Source: Sindora glabra (lineage: Eukaryota > Streptophyta > Magnoliopsida > Fabales > Fabaceae). From it: a stretch of DNA of 64,000 nt. The stretch spans positions 18,991,701 to 19,055,700 of the forward strand of contig CM035233.1 in the NCBI GenBank assembly GCA_020226215.1, read 5' to 3'. Shown in pieces: positions 23,450-35,265 of the stretch; positions within the stretch are counted from its first letter, which is position 1; each line of letters opens with the position of its first letter. Below the pieces are notes generated by a model. It had not been told where the DNA came from. It worked only from the letters and a program-made list of their open reading frames with translations, and ran no database searches. Made by a program: the position numbers and the translations under genes.

Positions 23450-26230
23450 TCATATTGACATAGTACAAGTTGATTTTTTTTTTCCATGCATTAAGCTTTA
23501 CTCAATGTATGAAATTTAATAATTCACATTAAATTTTATATTTTTTTAAGATAAAAAATACTGAATTTAATAACTCATAATTCATCAATAAAATTAATTT
23601 ATGTATACACTGAATTACTTGATACGTAATAAAATTGGTTATAGGAAAATTACACTTCTAATTTTTATAATATTTATGCAGTTACGTATCGAAGGAAAAT
23701 TATCTGTCAAAACGAGGAAAAGCATAGTATTATAAAGAAATATTAATACCAACCATCAAGCTAGTTCGAAGGACAGTGGGGCGTAGAGACTAGAGGTTCT
23801 TGATATGGTTTTGACTACTGAGAGCTGGAAGCCAGCTGGAGATAACTACAACATTTCACTGCCCCGTATCAAACACCAACTTGAAAGAAATTAAACCAAA
23901 TCCTACTAACCCACTATAATCACCGGGGTTGACTACATGTATCCTACGCTTCGATATTTTTTTGGCGTCTCCTGTGGTTTGTATTGGCTGGTGATATAGA
24001 TAATTTGTATAGTATAGGGGGTGAGTGTCCTCTCCTGCTTCTTTAATATCTTAGTGAGGACCTATGGTTGGGGCCGATTGGCAGGTGGGACTCTTCAATT
24101 CCATTATTGACAACTATTTCTTACTTTTAACATTCAACTCAATAATGAAAAAAGGACCCAGAGATTCGGGAACAAGTTCCGCAAAATAGATCTTTCGTTG
24201 ATCACATTGGAAACGAAGAGTAAACTTGTTACGTGGCCATCCTATAATATTTTCTTTTCGTTAAAAAGAATATGAGTCAATTATTTAATTTTTCTTGTAA
24301 TATGAGAAATAATAACTTACTCAAGCAAAATTTTGAATTTCAACCTTAGATGGGATGTAAATTTTCTAAAGTAACATTAGGTAATATTATGCTGTTAAGA
24401 TATCAGCAACTCAATTATTTATATTTAAGGAAGCTCTCTTTTTTTATATTTATAAAATATTTCATATTAATTTATTCTTGAAAAATACTAAATTGTCCAA
24501 TTTTATTCTTTTATTACATTTTATATGAAGATTGATTGTCCCACTTTTATCCCTTTAGAGATAGAATTGAATAAATTATATTTTATGAGGATGAAATTAA
24601 TACAAAATAATTTAAATAAACAAAAATAAAAAATAAAATTTACATCAATAAAAAAAAAGTATACTCTAGTTCAAACATCATATATTCTAGTGTAAGAGTC
24701 CTTCACTTGAGTGAAATTTGACATTTCTTAAAAATATTGTATCTTTTACTATATACAATATTTGATTTTCAACCTTTACATATGTATCTAATGATTTAAT
24801 AAAACTTAAAAATATCATATGTTCTAGTTCTATTTATAGATTTGATAATTATTAATCTTTAATATCCAATAAATATCTTTATATTTCAATTTTCTACTAA
24901 CGGTGATACTCTATGTTATCTTCAATTATTTTTTATATCAAGTAACTTGTTATTAAAAAAAAAATTATGCAATTTCTTCAAGGTAAATAACTAAACCAGG
25001 TGGTGTAAATTTAAGTACCTTCCGTAAAGAGTGTCATAAGTCTTCTAGTGTTACAGTGTATTTAAAAGACAAATCCATCGTCTTTAATCTATTTCGGTAA
25101 AATAACATCACGATTAAATGCCCGTGCTTTTTCATTTAAATCATCGGAACAACTTGTCTTTTTCAATTAATTAACAAATCACTTGATTTGCTTCAATAAC
25201 ATAAAAAATTTTATTTTTTAAAAATTAGTAAAAATTTGTATTATTTGATTGATCATTATTTAGCAAATTACAAGAAATAAAATTTTTTAAAAAATCTTAT
25301 TTACCACCTCCCTTTAAGTAAGTTATACTTTTTATGTTATTTATGTATATAATGATAAAATTATTTTTATTAAATTTAATTAATAATAATTAAAATATAT
25401 TATTTTATATTATAATAATATTGAATATATAATAATTATTTTATTAATTTTTTAAGATATTTAAAATTAAATTAAATAAAATATAAAAAATTATTTTTTA
25501 AAAAATATTATTTTTTATGTATCAATTAAATAACTTAATATATTTCTTAAAAAATTTATATAAAAAATTATTTTCTTAAAATTTTAATTTTTCGTAAAAA
25601 ATTACTTCTTGTCCGATACGAATCCAAAATTATTTGTTGATGCCAAATAAAATTGCGCTCTTTGTTAAAGTGTTAAACAAATCATGACCATTTCCTCCCC
25701 CTTTTTCTTTTCGCGTGAACACATGTCCATGGCTCTTCATTGACTGGGTAGTATATTAGTAACTGCCAAATGTCATAAACATCGAGGAAATTTTTATATA
25801 TTTTAATTATATTTATAGTTAATAAATAAAAAAATCTATCAATTTTTATAATTTTTAATATCTTTTTGTATATTTTAAATATATCACATATCTTTAATTA
25901 TTAGTATTAATAAATAAAAATATTGTTAATTTTATAATTTTCAACATTTATATCATGAATATTCAAAATTATAAAAATTAATAAATATTTTTTATTTATT
26001 AATCATAATTAAGATATGCAACATAGTATATAAAATTTCTTTGAACACAGAGCTCATAGCAAAATATTGCCGCATATATAATGCAACAGAAATAAATAAA
26101 TACGGCGAATATAATGAATTTAAGCATCCACCATGATATGATGCGGAATGGAGTAGAGGCCCTTTGCTCCTCTAACAAGAATATAATATCCATCCACCGT
26201 AACTAGTAACTACAGAAATGAGAAAACGCG
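23450..26230. other. Intergenic stretch upstream of the protease gene
   Basis: No gene supported. The part 23750-24240 has mixed composition and could be old unique sequence; 24300-25680 and 25790-26040 are very AT-rich. No tRNA-like or repeat structure was recognised with confidence. Confidence 0.4.
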
Positions 26231-26343
26231 TCTTCTTACTCTTCTTCCTTTTTTGTTTATTTTTTATTTTTTCTGTTACAGCTTTTGCTTCTTCTGGCTT
26301 TTCTTTGTTCCTCCTTTCTTACTTTCCATCTGTCTATAAATAG
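26231..26343 (+). promoter_or_regulatory. Core promoter of the aspartic protease gene
   Basis: A pyrimidine-rich stretch (about 26231-26330) leads into a TATA box, TATAAATAG at 26335-26343. A start site about 30 bases on, near 26367-26376 in a CA-rich context, would give a leader of roughly 80-90 bases before the ATG at 26456. The TATA box sits downstream of the first in-frame ATG (26285), which argues against using that ATG. Confidence 0.7.
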
Positions 26344-26455
26344 AACCCCACAACCTCCTTGCCGCTTGCCCCATACTCAACTCCCTTCAATCTTCAAACA
26401 GAAACGTACGTCTTCTTCCTCCTCCGGCTTTCTCTCTCAAAAAAAAAAAAAAAAA

Positions 26456-27811
26456 ATGGCTGTCTCTGTTTCACCGCTCTGCGATAATTCAACCACTATG
26501 CTTTTCTTCTTCTTGTTCTTTCTCTTCTCTTTCTCAGTCTCAGCTAGACTTAACCAGAATGACTCATTTTCGCTCTCTTTTCCTCTGATCCCACTCCCTC
26601 TCTCCAAAAACACCTCTTCCAAGTTGTTTTCAAATTCTCTGTTTTCAAGTTCCAGAGGAATCCCGCGTCGCAGAAGTGCTCCTTCTTCTTACAACTTCAA
26701 GTCTACTTTCAAGTATTCTATGGCTCTTATTGTCTCTCTTCCCATTGGAACTCCACCGCAGGTTCAGGAAATGGTGTTGGACACCGGAAGCCAACTCTCT
26801 TGGATTCAGTGCCATAAGAAAGCTCCCAAGAGACGCACTCCTACGGCGTCGTTTGACCCCTCCCTCTCTTCCACTTTCTCTGTCCTCCCCTGTACTCATC
26901 CTCTCTGCAAACCCAGAGTTCCCGATTTTACCCTCCCGACTTCTTGCGATCAGAACCGCCTCTGTCATTATTCCTACTTCTACGCCGACGGGACATACGC
27001 CGAGGGCAATCTCGTGAGGGAAAAATTCACTTTTTCTCGTACTGTTAGTACGCCGCCACTGATCCTCGGCTGCGCCACCGAAACCAGCGACACCAAGGGC
27101 ATTTTGGGGATGAACCTTGGTCGGTTGTCATTTGCTTCTCAAGCGAAGATCACAAAATTCTCCTACTGCGTGCCGCCGCGACAATCCCGACCCGGTGCCC
27201 CTCCGACCGGATCGTTTTACCTCGGAAACAACCCGAGTTCAGCAGGGTTTAAGTATGCCCAAATGTTGACTTTCGCTCAGAGTCAACGCATGCCAAACTT
27301 GGACCCCTTAGCTTTCACTGTGGCCATGCAAGGCATAAGAATTGGAGCCAAGAAACTGAACATCCCACCCTCTGTTTTCCGACCCAATGCCGGCGGATCA
27401 GGTCAAACCATGATTGACTCCGGATCCGAATTCACATATTTAGTGGACGAGGCGTATAATAAGGTGAGGGAGGAAATAGTGAGACTGGTGGGGCCAAGAA
27501 TGAAGAAGGGCTACGTGTACGCTGGAATCGCTGACATGTGCTTTGACGGTGATGCAATTCATATCGGACGGCAAATAGGCAACATGGTGTTCGAGTTTGA
27601 TAAAGGTGTGGAGATCGTGATCGAGAAGGAGAAGGTACTCACTGACGTGGACGGTGGGGTCAAGTGCGTGGGAATTGGAAGATCAGATATATTAGGTGCG
27701 GCAAGTAACATCATAGGCAATTTCCATCAACAAAATCTATGGGTAGAATTCGATCTGGCCAATCGCAAAGTGGGATTCGGTAAGGCTGATTGTAGCAGAT
27801 TAGCCAAGTAA
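26456..27811 (+). CDS. Secreted nepenthesin-like aspartic protease (pepsin family A1)
   Basis: A 451-residue, single-exon aspartyl protease. It cleaves proteins through two Asp residues and probably acts in the secretory path or cell wall. Residues 15-30 form a hydrophobic signal peptide (FFFLFFLFSFSVSA) with likely cleavage after Ala30. The first catalytic motif is LDTGSQLSW (Asp109), the flap is YADGTYAEGN (Tyr176), and the second motif is MIDSGSEFTYL (Asp321). Five cysteines between residues about 119 and 171 form the plant nepenthesin-type insert. The C-terminus ends NLWVEFDLANRKVGFGKADC. By memory the whole protein is very like Arabidopsis At1g66180/At5g37540 and more distantly PCS1. I start at 26456, not the in-frame ATG at 26285, because the TATA box lies between them. 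GC content is well above the surroundings. No breaks seen. Confidence 0.95.
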   Translation: MAVSVSPLCDNSTTMLFFFLFFLFSFSVSARLNQNDSFSLSFPLIPLPLSKNTSSKLFSNSLFSSSRGIPRRRSAPSSYNFKSTFKYSMALIVSLPIGTPPQVQEMVLDTGSQLSWIQCHKKAPKRRTPTASFDPSLSSTFSVLPCTHPLCKPRVPDFTLPTSCDQNRLCHYSYFYADGTYAEGNLVREKFTFSRTVSTPPLILGCATETSDTKGILGMNLGRLSFASQAKITKFSYCVPPRQSRPGAPPTGSFYLGNNPSSAGFKYAQMLTFAQSQRMPNLDPLAFTVAMQGIRIGAKKLNIPPSVFRPNAGGSGQTMIDSGSEFTYLVDEAYNKVREEIVRLVGPRMKKGYVYAGIADMCFDGDAIHIGRQIGNMVFEFDKGVEIVIEKEKVLTDVDGGVKCVGIGRSDILGAASNIIGNFHQQNLWVEFDLANRKVGFGKADCSRLAK

Positions 27812-28050
27812 CGAGAGGGAAGCTTGCGATGGGTGGCGGGTGCAGGCGCATGTGTCTTTCTGTTGCATGTCATGTGTAGGCAACTGTCGTTTTAGGATAA
27901 AAAGTGCCGCTTACTGTACGCATGTGAGTGATGACGTAGCAGACGGTCCTGAAGTGAAGAAAGGGGAGAGAAGAACATCAGTAAACGTCAGTCGTTTTGG
28001 ACCAATGCAGAAATGTGAGTGGAGCGGCTCCCGGAAGGGGTTAGAAAAAG
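27812..28050 (+). other. Proximal 3' flank / 3' UTR of the protease gene
   Basis: Relatively GC-rich sequence continuing the composition of the gene, with no recognised domain in the 74-residue plus frame at 27840-28064. It is probably untranslated. I saw no strong AATAAA signal before the MITE that follows, so the polyadenylation site may lie within or beyond the MITE. Confidence 0.45.
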
Positions 28051-28222
28051 GGTGCTTGCTATGATGCCCTTAAGAATTTGGTGTTCGGGGTAGTATAGTA
28101 AAATACAAGTCACTTGATGAGATTATAAAAATCTTAACATTGACTTAGTAGTCTCATTCAGTAATTTGTATTTTACCACATCACCTCGAACACTAAACTC
28201 CAAGGGCACCTTAGAATTCACC
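28051..28222. mobile_element. 172-bp hairpin MITE, copy 2, with 9-bp target duplication
   Basis: Same family as 23277-23449. Left arm: ggtgcttgctatgatgccct, then ggtgttcggggtagtatagt. The reverse complement of the right arm is ggtgaattctaaggtgccct, then tagtgttcgaggtgatgtgg. It is flanked by perfect direct repeats tagaaaaag at 28042-28050 and 28223-28231. A 9-bp target duplication is the signature of Mutator-like elements, so this is probably a Mutator-derived MITE. It sits about 240 bp past the protease stop codon and may be transcribed in its 3' UTR. Confidence 0.85.
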
Positions 28223-28231
28223 TAGAAAAAG

Positions 28232-29025
28232 AGAGGATTATGTCACTCAAAGCTCGCAACTATTATAATGTACACTGTACTTAGAATGAGACTGCTGTAT
28301 ATATGAGGCTATATATTATCATTTCGTAATCGAATTTGTTTTTTAATTATATTTGTATATTTCTTGTGAGTATTGCTTAATTTCATTTTGCATTCATTAA
28401 CTATCTTATTCACATAATATTATGACATGGCAAAATGAAAGCTTTGATATTTGGAGCCTTCTGCAAATCACCTTTTTTTGGAGTGAAATAATTAAAAAAA
28501 TTAATAATTTCTTTTTGAATTTGTGAATTAGTGTAGATTATATAAAAATTATTATTTAAAGATGGAATTATAATTTTTTTAATTTTATTTTATATAATTA
28601 ATTATTATTTTACAATATTTCAAGTGTACTGCATAGTGACTATATGCTACACTAAGGACGGCGGAAATTAGAGCGAAATGTTCAAAAAAATTAAATATAA
28701 ATTAGAATCTTAGGAAATATGTTTTCTTTTCATTAAACTGTGTGTATATTCCAGGGGGAAAAAATCCGAGGAAACATAAGAAACATAATTACAGAATTTT
28801 GGGCAATAGCCCTCTAAGATAGCGACAGTATCCCGCTCCCGTTACTATTTATTTATTTATTTATCTAATAAACACTGAATCTTAATTTTTTTTCCCCTCT
28901 ACGAACAATGAATCCTGGCTGGGAAATTACAATGGTGAATTTTGTCTTGGAAGGAGTACTATTATTAGGACAGTTAATATACCAATTGGTTGTACATTGA
29001 ATAAGATTCGTTGGCCCTGAGAATT
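28232..29025. other. Intergenic stretch
   Basis: No gene supported. Candidate poly(A) signals for the protease transcript are weak AT-rich words around 28300-28500. Nothing else recognised. Confidence 0.4.
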
Positions 29026-29029
29026 AGTT

Positions 29030-29640
29030 AATTATACTAATAATTAATTACTTAAATTAATTATTAATATTAATTAATTATATTAATTTATTTAACTAAT
29101 TAATTATATTAAATATTTAAATAAGAATGTTTGATAACATTAATTAATTAAGATTAGTTATTTACATGTAAAATAATATATAAAAGTATGAGTATATTTT
29201 ATAAATTATATGTATTTTTTATTTTAATATTTTAAATTTTACATATTATTTAGTAGATTAAGTTTTTTTATAAATAATATATCATTATAAATTATTAAAT
29301 TTTCAATATTTTTAAAATTAAATTAATATAATTTTTTAGTTATTAAATTTTTTAAAGAAATTAGTAATTATAATTATTCAATTTTTATGTAAAAAATACT
29401 ATAATTTTTTATAAAAAATAAAGTTAAAAATATAAAAATTAATTAGAGATAATTAATTAATTTATAAATTATTTATGAAATAATTGATCCAAAACATTGG
29501 TGATGGCAACTTTTTTGAAAATGGCTATTTTAAAAATAATTAACTACTCAAATTAACTAATTGCTAAATATAAAAAATAACTAATTTAACAAATTAACTA
29601 ATTAATTTAATCAAACCAGTAAAAAACAACAAAAAGGGCT
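29030..29640. repeat. TTAAT-rich inverted-repeat region
   Basis: The left part (gagaattagttaattatac and onward) and the reverse complement of the right part (gattaaattaattagttaat) are similar low-complexity arms around an AT-rich centre. It could be a non-autonomous DNA element, but the words are so AT-rich that chance similarity is possible. Confidence 0.3.
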
Positions 29641-29734
29641 ATTACATTAACGGGTGTTTCTATTTGTGGACAAATAAGCAAGAGAAAAAACTTCAACATC
29701 ACTTTTCTCTTATTACCTGCGGAAAAAATTTTAA

Positions 29735-30264
29735 ACCATAAAAATTGATCAAATTAAACCGAATTTCAACGATTTTAAATTTTAAATTTTATTTATAATA
29801 GGTACAATTTTTTGAGAAGAAAATTAATCTATGATTAAAAAAGGTTTAAAAATTTTTAATCATTTTTAGCTAAATCTTCTTGAAATATTCATTTTTCATA
29901 ATTTAAAAAATCCATCATATTATTTTTTATTATTATACTATCTTCTAGTGATATTAAATAATATAATAACAGGTTTAATAATTTGTAATGGTTACAGGTT
30001 AATTTTTTAAAATGTTATATTTCTACGTTTATAATGGATATAAATATTATACATGTATGTAATATTTAAACACCATGATAACTATGAAAATTTTAAATCT
30101 GTACATCATATGTAATATTTTCATGTTAATAATTTGATAGTCATCCATGATAATTATTAATAATATTTTTATATAAAATAATCAAAATTTTATATTATAA
30201 CAGATATAAGATTTAAATATGGATAAATTAAATAACGGTAACAAAATTAATTTTAAAAAAAATT
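29735..30264. repeat. Dispersed repeat, copy 2 of 2
   Basis: Direct-orientation partner of 18385-18915. Shared words include gataatttgatagtcat-type phrases near 30130 and tattattttttattattata near 29920. Divergence is substantial, so the copies are old. Confidence 0.6.
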
Positions 30265-30790
30265 TGGTAGAGATTTTGACATGCAGTTATGATACAGTAA
30301 AAAAATCTTCCTAAAAAAATTATAAATTGAACTAATCTTAGGAAGTTCGACTTCTTAATAAAATAAATATTTTATATGTTAAAATTTATGATTTTTATTT
30401 GTTCCATTTACTCTAAAATTTTCAAAAAATAATATAATGATTAAAGCAATTGACAATTTAAGAGACCGAATTTCGCATGGAATTATGTTATAAATTATAG
30501 TTCAATCAAAGGAAAAGTAATTTAGGAGGAAAATTATGATTCTCAATTGATAAGGCAGAAGCATAAGAGTAGACACGCAAAAGGGTTAACTCAGAAAAAA
30601 GGGAATTTTATTGTTATCCAAACTAGACTCAACATTCGTGTAATAAAATAGGATTTGAATTTGAATTCTTTCCCCTTTTTTCAGCTTTTTATTATTTTTT
30701 AAAAATAATAATATAATTTTTTATTTTAAATTATTATCTTTTTACTGAGATTTATAATTTAAAATTTTATATTTATCTCTTCTTATAATA
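30265..30790. other. AT-rich intergenic stretch
   Basis: No gene, repeat or RNA recognised. Confidence 0.4.
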
Positions 30791-30793
30791 CAC

Positions 30794-30979
30794 TTGGTAT
30801 ATTTCCCCGATCGGATTTATTTCCCGCGGGGATTGTCGACAACCAAGCGGAGGTTGGTCGTGTTTTGGGCGGCGGACGAGTCCAATGCAGCTGTCCGCGA
30901 CTCCGCGGATTCGCACGCATCCCACCCTCGTGGACCCCGCCTATTCGCTTCCACAGTTGTGTCGTCGCATATTTTATAA
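30794..30979. other. CpG-dense GC island of unknown origin
   Basis: About 170 bases with roughly 20 CpG dinucleotides, standing inside very AT-rich DNA. It contains palindromic words (ccgatcgg, cccgcggg, gtcgac). A plus frame of 61 codons and a minus frame of similar length are both open, but neither shows a motif I recognise. The edges are abrupt on both sides. It could be a relic of a promoter or first exon, or a foreign insertion. No function is assigned. Confidence 0.6.
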
Positions 30980-33537
30980 GAAAAGCTTTTAAATAATATA
31001 AATATAGTTGCCTAAATAAAATACCCTTTTTATTTATCTTTTATAATAAATATGAAAAAACTAAAAAATTTATTAAATAACGAAGATAATACTTATGTGC
31101 AGTCAAATAAAAAAGGTTACATTAAAATTTTGGTTTCTATAATCTATTTTAATTTATAATTTTTTCCTAATATTTTTTTCTTGTAATCAAAACCCTATAA
31201 TTTATTTCCGCGCTACTTATGTTGGGGAAATTGTTTAGATATTTCCATGATAAATATTTTGCCCGTTTATAATTTTATATGATGATAATATCATGATAAC
31301 AAAAGAATATAGGAAGCTCCACCTCTTTCTTTTTAAAATATCGATTTTTGAATTTTAAATTTTAATTTATTTATTTTAAAATTTAAAAAATAATTTGATA
31401 ATAAAATATTCAACCTTTTAATTAATAGAACTCTTTATAAATTTATCTAAAAATAAATAAAAATGTTATAAATATTACATTTCACATCTTGTATATTTAT
31501 TAAATTGAGTTTTTAATTTATTTCATTATTTTATATTTAATTATAATTCTTAATTTATATTTAAATTTTAATCTTAAATTTTATTTTTAGTTTTTAAACT
31601 CATATATAACATCAATAGCTTAGAGACCTATGGGATAAATGTTTGTCGATTTATAGTTTTATATAATAACATCATGATATATAAATGAAAAAAATAAAAA
31701 AATCTAATTACAAAATTTATTGAAAACATCGAGAATCATAATTTTTTATTTTTGAGAATTTTATATTATTATATTTGTCTGAATATTTTATTTAAGCTGC
31801 TGTAATTTGTTATTTTAACATTCTTCATTATTAAACTATGAATTCATATATGTTAATATGTCCATAATTGGAGACGGGGATTTTCAAATTAATGAAAATA
31901 GAGTGTTAATTATAATTAAAAATAAATTTTAAAATCAATTAAGTAAATCACAGAGATTTAAAACTTAATTTATCAAATAAATTTTAACTTCTCGGGTGCC
32001 AGTTATTATTATTATTATTATTAACTTCTCACAAAGACTCCAGTGATATAATAATAAAGTAAATAAAATATTTTATGTATAATAAAATTTTTCATCTTTT
32101 TTTTTTCCCGCTAAATAATTGTAACGCAACGAAAAGAAGAGACAAACGGGGTAAAGGGCATTGAAGGAGCAAGGGACGGCGAGCGAGAAGAAGCTAAAGA
32201 ATAATAATGAGCAATTAATAGGAGTTGATGGGAGTCGCGCCACTCCTCGGTAACTCGTTCGATTTGTCCTATCCTATGCCGTCATCCGTGACCTTTTTCT
32301 CCGTTGTTGGAAAACTATGAATCTATTATGTAGGAAAATTTTATATTGCGCTGTTATTTTTAATGTTATAGAGTTATATCATTAAATTAATTATTATGAT
32401 TTAATTAATTTTAAAGTAATAATAAGTTTCATTTAAAATATAAATTTAAACCATTAATTTTATGATATATTTACACCAGAAGAAAAAAATAATACATCGT
32501 AGATACTTCCAATATATTTATGTTGGACAGCCCAACTTCTTTGCTTTCCCGTTACCTATGAATAAAATCGAAACTGATAGAGGATAATTTTTGTTTTTGA
32601 AAAATTATATTTACTTTCTCTTAGAATCCAGTCTAATTATATTTGCACATATTATTTTAAGAATTATATATTTAATTTTATTTTTCATATCCACTCACTA
32701 ATCCGGTCTTAAGAAAATAAAGGTGAAATTATATGTTAAAAAAATAAAATAGAGGGAGTGCAATTTTTTATATTAAAATTGAAATCTAAACCATGTATAT
32801 TCATTGTCTTCAAGAATTATTCTACCTTTTTGTATTGTGTAGAGTTAATTAGCAATTTATCATAACTCAACAAATTTTTCTATTTTGATCAACCTAGCAA
32901 ATTAGAAGAGCTATTTTTTTTGTAATTGTAAATTAAGAAGCAAAAAGTTACATTTATATGCCACCATGAAAAGGTTTCAGGATTAATATTAGAGAAAATT
33001 ACATTAGAATTAAGTGGGAGTAAGATTGATAACATTGTAATTAGTCAAAAGATGAGATTGATGATTCAAAATATGTGAAAGATAAAGTTGATGACTAAAG
33101 AACACATTTTTTTTAATTTTAATAAGCCAAAATTTCTCATTTTCAAATAAGATTATTTATTGTAAAATATCTAAAAAATATTTTTTGACTTCCTCAAAAA
33201 CAGACTTAAGTTAGGTCTCTTGTGATGTTCGCATGCATGAGAGTAAATTCACTGATTATGTTTACTTTGACCTATCTTATATTCACATAAACCCATCACT
33301 TTGTTTTTTTAACAAAAGAATAATTGTGAATTCAAAATCCTAATTTCATGTGAAATTTTAAGTATAATATATAAAATATCAAAATTTGATGCTTAAATGC
33401 TTTCAATTATTTTTCTAGGTTATGTGATGTAATTTAGCCTAATAATTATTTTGAATCAATCAAGTTTAAAATGTGATAAATGATTTCAAAGCATTAATTA
33501 ACCAAATATTTCAATTAGAATAAATCTTGGGTAATAA
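30980..33537. other. Intergenic stretch with a minor GC-richer patch
   Basis: Mostly AT-rich, with no supported gene. A patch at about 32105-32320 is GC-richer (for example gggacggcgagcgagaagaa) but shows no convincing frame. A short ATT microsatellite lies at about 32004-32022. Confidence 0.4.
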
Positions 33538-34733
33538 GATTTATTGGACTTAATGAGAATGTTAGTGCATTTTATGTTCAAAAAAATATCTCCTCTTCAA
33601 ATATAAAAGCATCAAGCAGTTATAGGATAATGTATATAAATTAATATTTTAAAATTTGGCCTAACCATTAGCTCAGTAAAATAAACGGGTTAAAACAAAA
33701 ATGGTTTAATCGATTGAATAAGATAGTTTCAAAATATTTATTATATTTTTATATATAACAAGTTATATATTATATATATACATATATTTTATTATTGTAT
33801 TTCTAAAATAATAAATAAATATTAATTTAACTACAATTATAATAATCATTCAACATAATTTTAATTCAAATAAAAACTAAATGACCAAAAATTTTTATCT
33901 AATTCAAATTACTTTCACATAAATCTTAATTTTTTTTCATTTAATAGACATTGCAAATAATAAAATATTAATTTATAACAAAAATTGTTCATCCTAATCT
34001 TTATATTTTATTAAGAATAAAAAAAATCTTTTAAAATTCTTAGATAAATTCAAGAATTTTAAAACATTGTCAATCCATTTTTAAAAGAAAATTTTAATAT
34101 TTTTCTATTATGAGCAATTAAAAAAATTTTAAAAAGGAAAACTATCATTGCTGATGTTTTAAATTTAATATTTTAAAGTATATATTTTATTTATCTTGTT
34201 ATACATGAAGGATAAATTAATTTTTAATATTTTTTTATTTTTACATTATACTTTCTTAGTCAAAGCTTTCTTTCTTTTTTACATTGGGCTTACAAGTTAG
34301 ATTGGAATTGAACTCTATTATTTTATTTTTTTTAAAAAGAAAGGGGTGTATAAGTTGATTGAGTCACTAATTCAACCTTAATTTTTATCTGGTTGGATGG
34401 GATCAACTCGAGTTTTAGCTAAATTGGATTTGAAGGTGTATCTGACCTGTTTTTGAGTTAGGTGCTGATCTAAATTTCAAAACAATGGTATAAATGTTTT
34501 TAATCATAATTATACAATTTTCTAGCCAAAGGGGGAAAGAGAGGATTAATTTTTTCTAAAGTATAGGATATACTTTTAAAGTATAGGATATACTTTAAAG
34601 GGTAAAGTAAAACATCATAATCCTTGATATGAAAATCAAGGGAATGTGTAGCAATAAATTTAAAAATTACTTTTTTACTTGATTAGTATTTATTAAATTT
34701 TGAACCCATGATTTTCTCTTCAAGAATTATGAT
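33538..34733. repeat. Tandem duplication unit A, split by an insertion
   Basis: The outer parts (33538-33641 and 34489-34733) together match unit B at 34768-35093. Shared phrases are acttaatgagaatgttag at the start and, near the end, aaaatcaaggga and gaattttgaa-type words. The match is interrupted only by the 847-bp insertion at 33642-34488. Within the unit, aaagtataggatatactttt is itself repeated in tandem at about 34558-34594. Confidence 0.7.
33642..34488. mobile_element. 847-bp non-autonomous DNA transposon (hAT-like)
   Basis: Inserted in unit A of the tandem duplication. It is bracketed by near-perfect 8-bp direct repeats, tataaatt (33634-33641) and tataaatg (34489-34496), and the uninterrupted site survives in unit B at about 34866-34873. 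The ends are loosely inverted: left attttaaaatttggcctaac, right reverse-complemented ttttgaaatttagatcagca. There is no coding sequence. An 8-bp target duplication with no transposase fits a non-autonomous hAT element. Confidence 0.7.
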
Positions 34734-34767
34734 ATAGATGTACTTATAAAGATAAAGGAAAATATCA

Positions 34768-35093
34768 CAATTCTTGAACTTAATGAGAATGTTAGCATAT
34801 TTGATGTTGGAAAAAATATCATTTTTCTAAATATGCAAATATCAAGCGATTATAGAATAATGTGTCTAAATATTCTTAATCATAATCATTTAACTTCTTA
34901 GTCAAGAGCGGAGAGACGGAATCAGACTTCTTTAGAGTACAAAATATACTTTAGAGAGCAAAAATAAAATATGATAGCCTTTGATGTAAAAATCAAGGGA
35001 ACAGAAAGTTAAAAATTTAAAAATTATTTTTAATTGATTATTATATATTGAATTTTGAATCCATAATTTACTCTTTAAAAATTGTAATATCTC
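34768..35093. repeat. Tandem duplication unit B (empty site)
   Basis: Uninterrupted partner of unit A. The point where A carries the 847-bp insertion reads tgtgtctaaatattcttaat here. It provides the pre-insertion state for that element. No coding content. Confidence 0.7.
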
Positions 35094-35190
35094 CCTTTAT
35101 TTTTCAAAATACATCTTACAATTTAGAGAAGTTAACTCAAAAGGAAGCATTATTTAGTAGGCTCAAATTATTCCAGTAAACATAAACAAA

Positions 35191-35193
<3 letters not shown>

Positions 35194-35260
<67 letters not shown>
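35194..35260. repeat. (AT)n microsatellite, about 67 bp
   Basis: Uninterrupted alternating TA from 35194 to 35260. It is a self-complementary tract able to extrude as a hairpin or cruciform and is likely to vary in length between individuals. Confidence 0.95.

Positions 35261-35265
<5 letters not shown>

Noticed and set aside
26285..26455. Upstream in-frame ATG of the protease frame as the true start
   Set aside because: The TATA box at 26335-26343 and a pyrimidine-rich leader lie inside this stretch, and the residues it would add are not protease-like. The ATG at 26456 is followed by a proper signal peptide.
26437..27017. Frames on the other strand and in another frame across the protease gene
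   Set aside because: They are shadows of the GC-rich coding sequence with no family motif.
27840..28064. Second small gene after the protease
   Set aside because: The frame shows no motif and its end reaches into the MITE; it is more likely 3' UTR.
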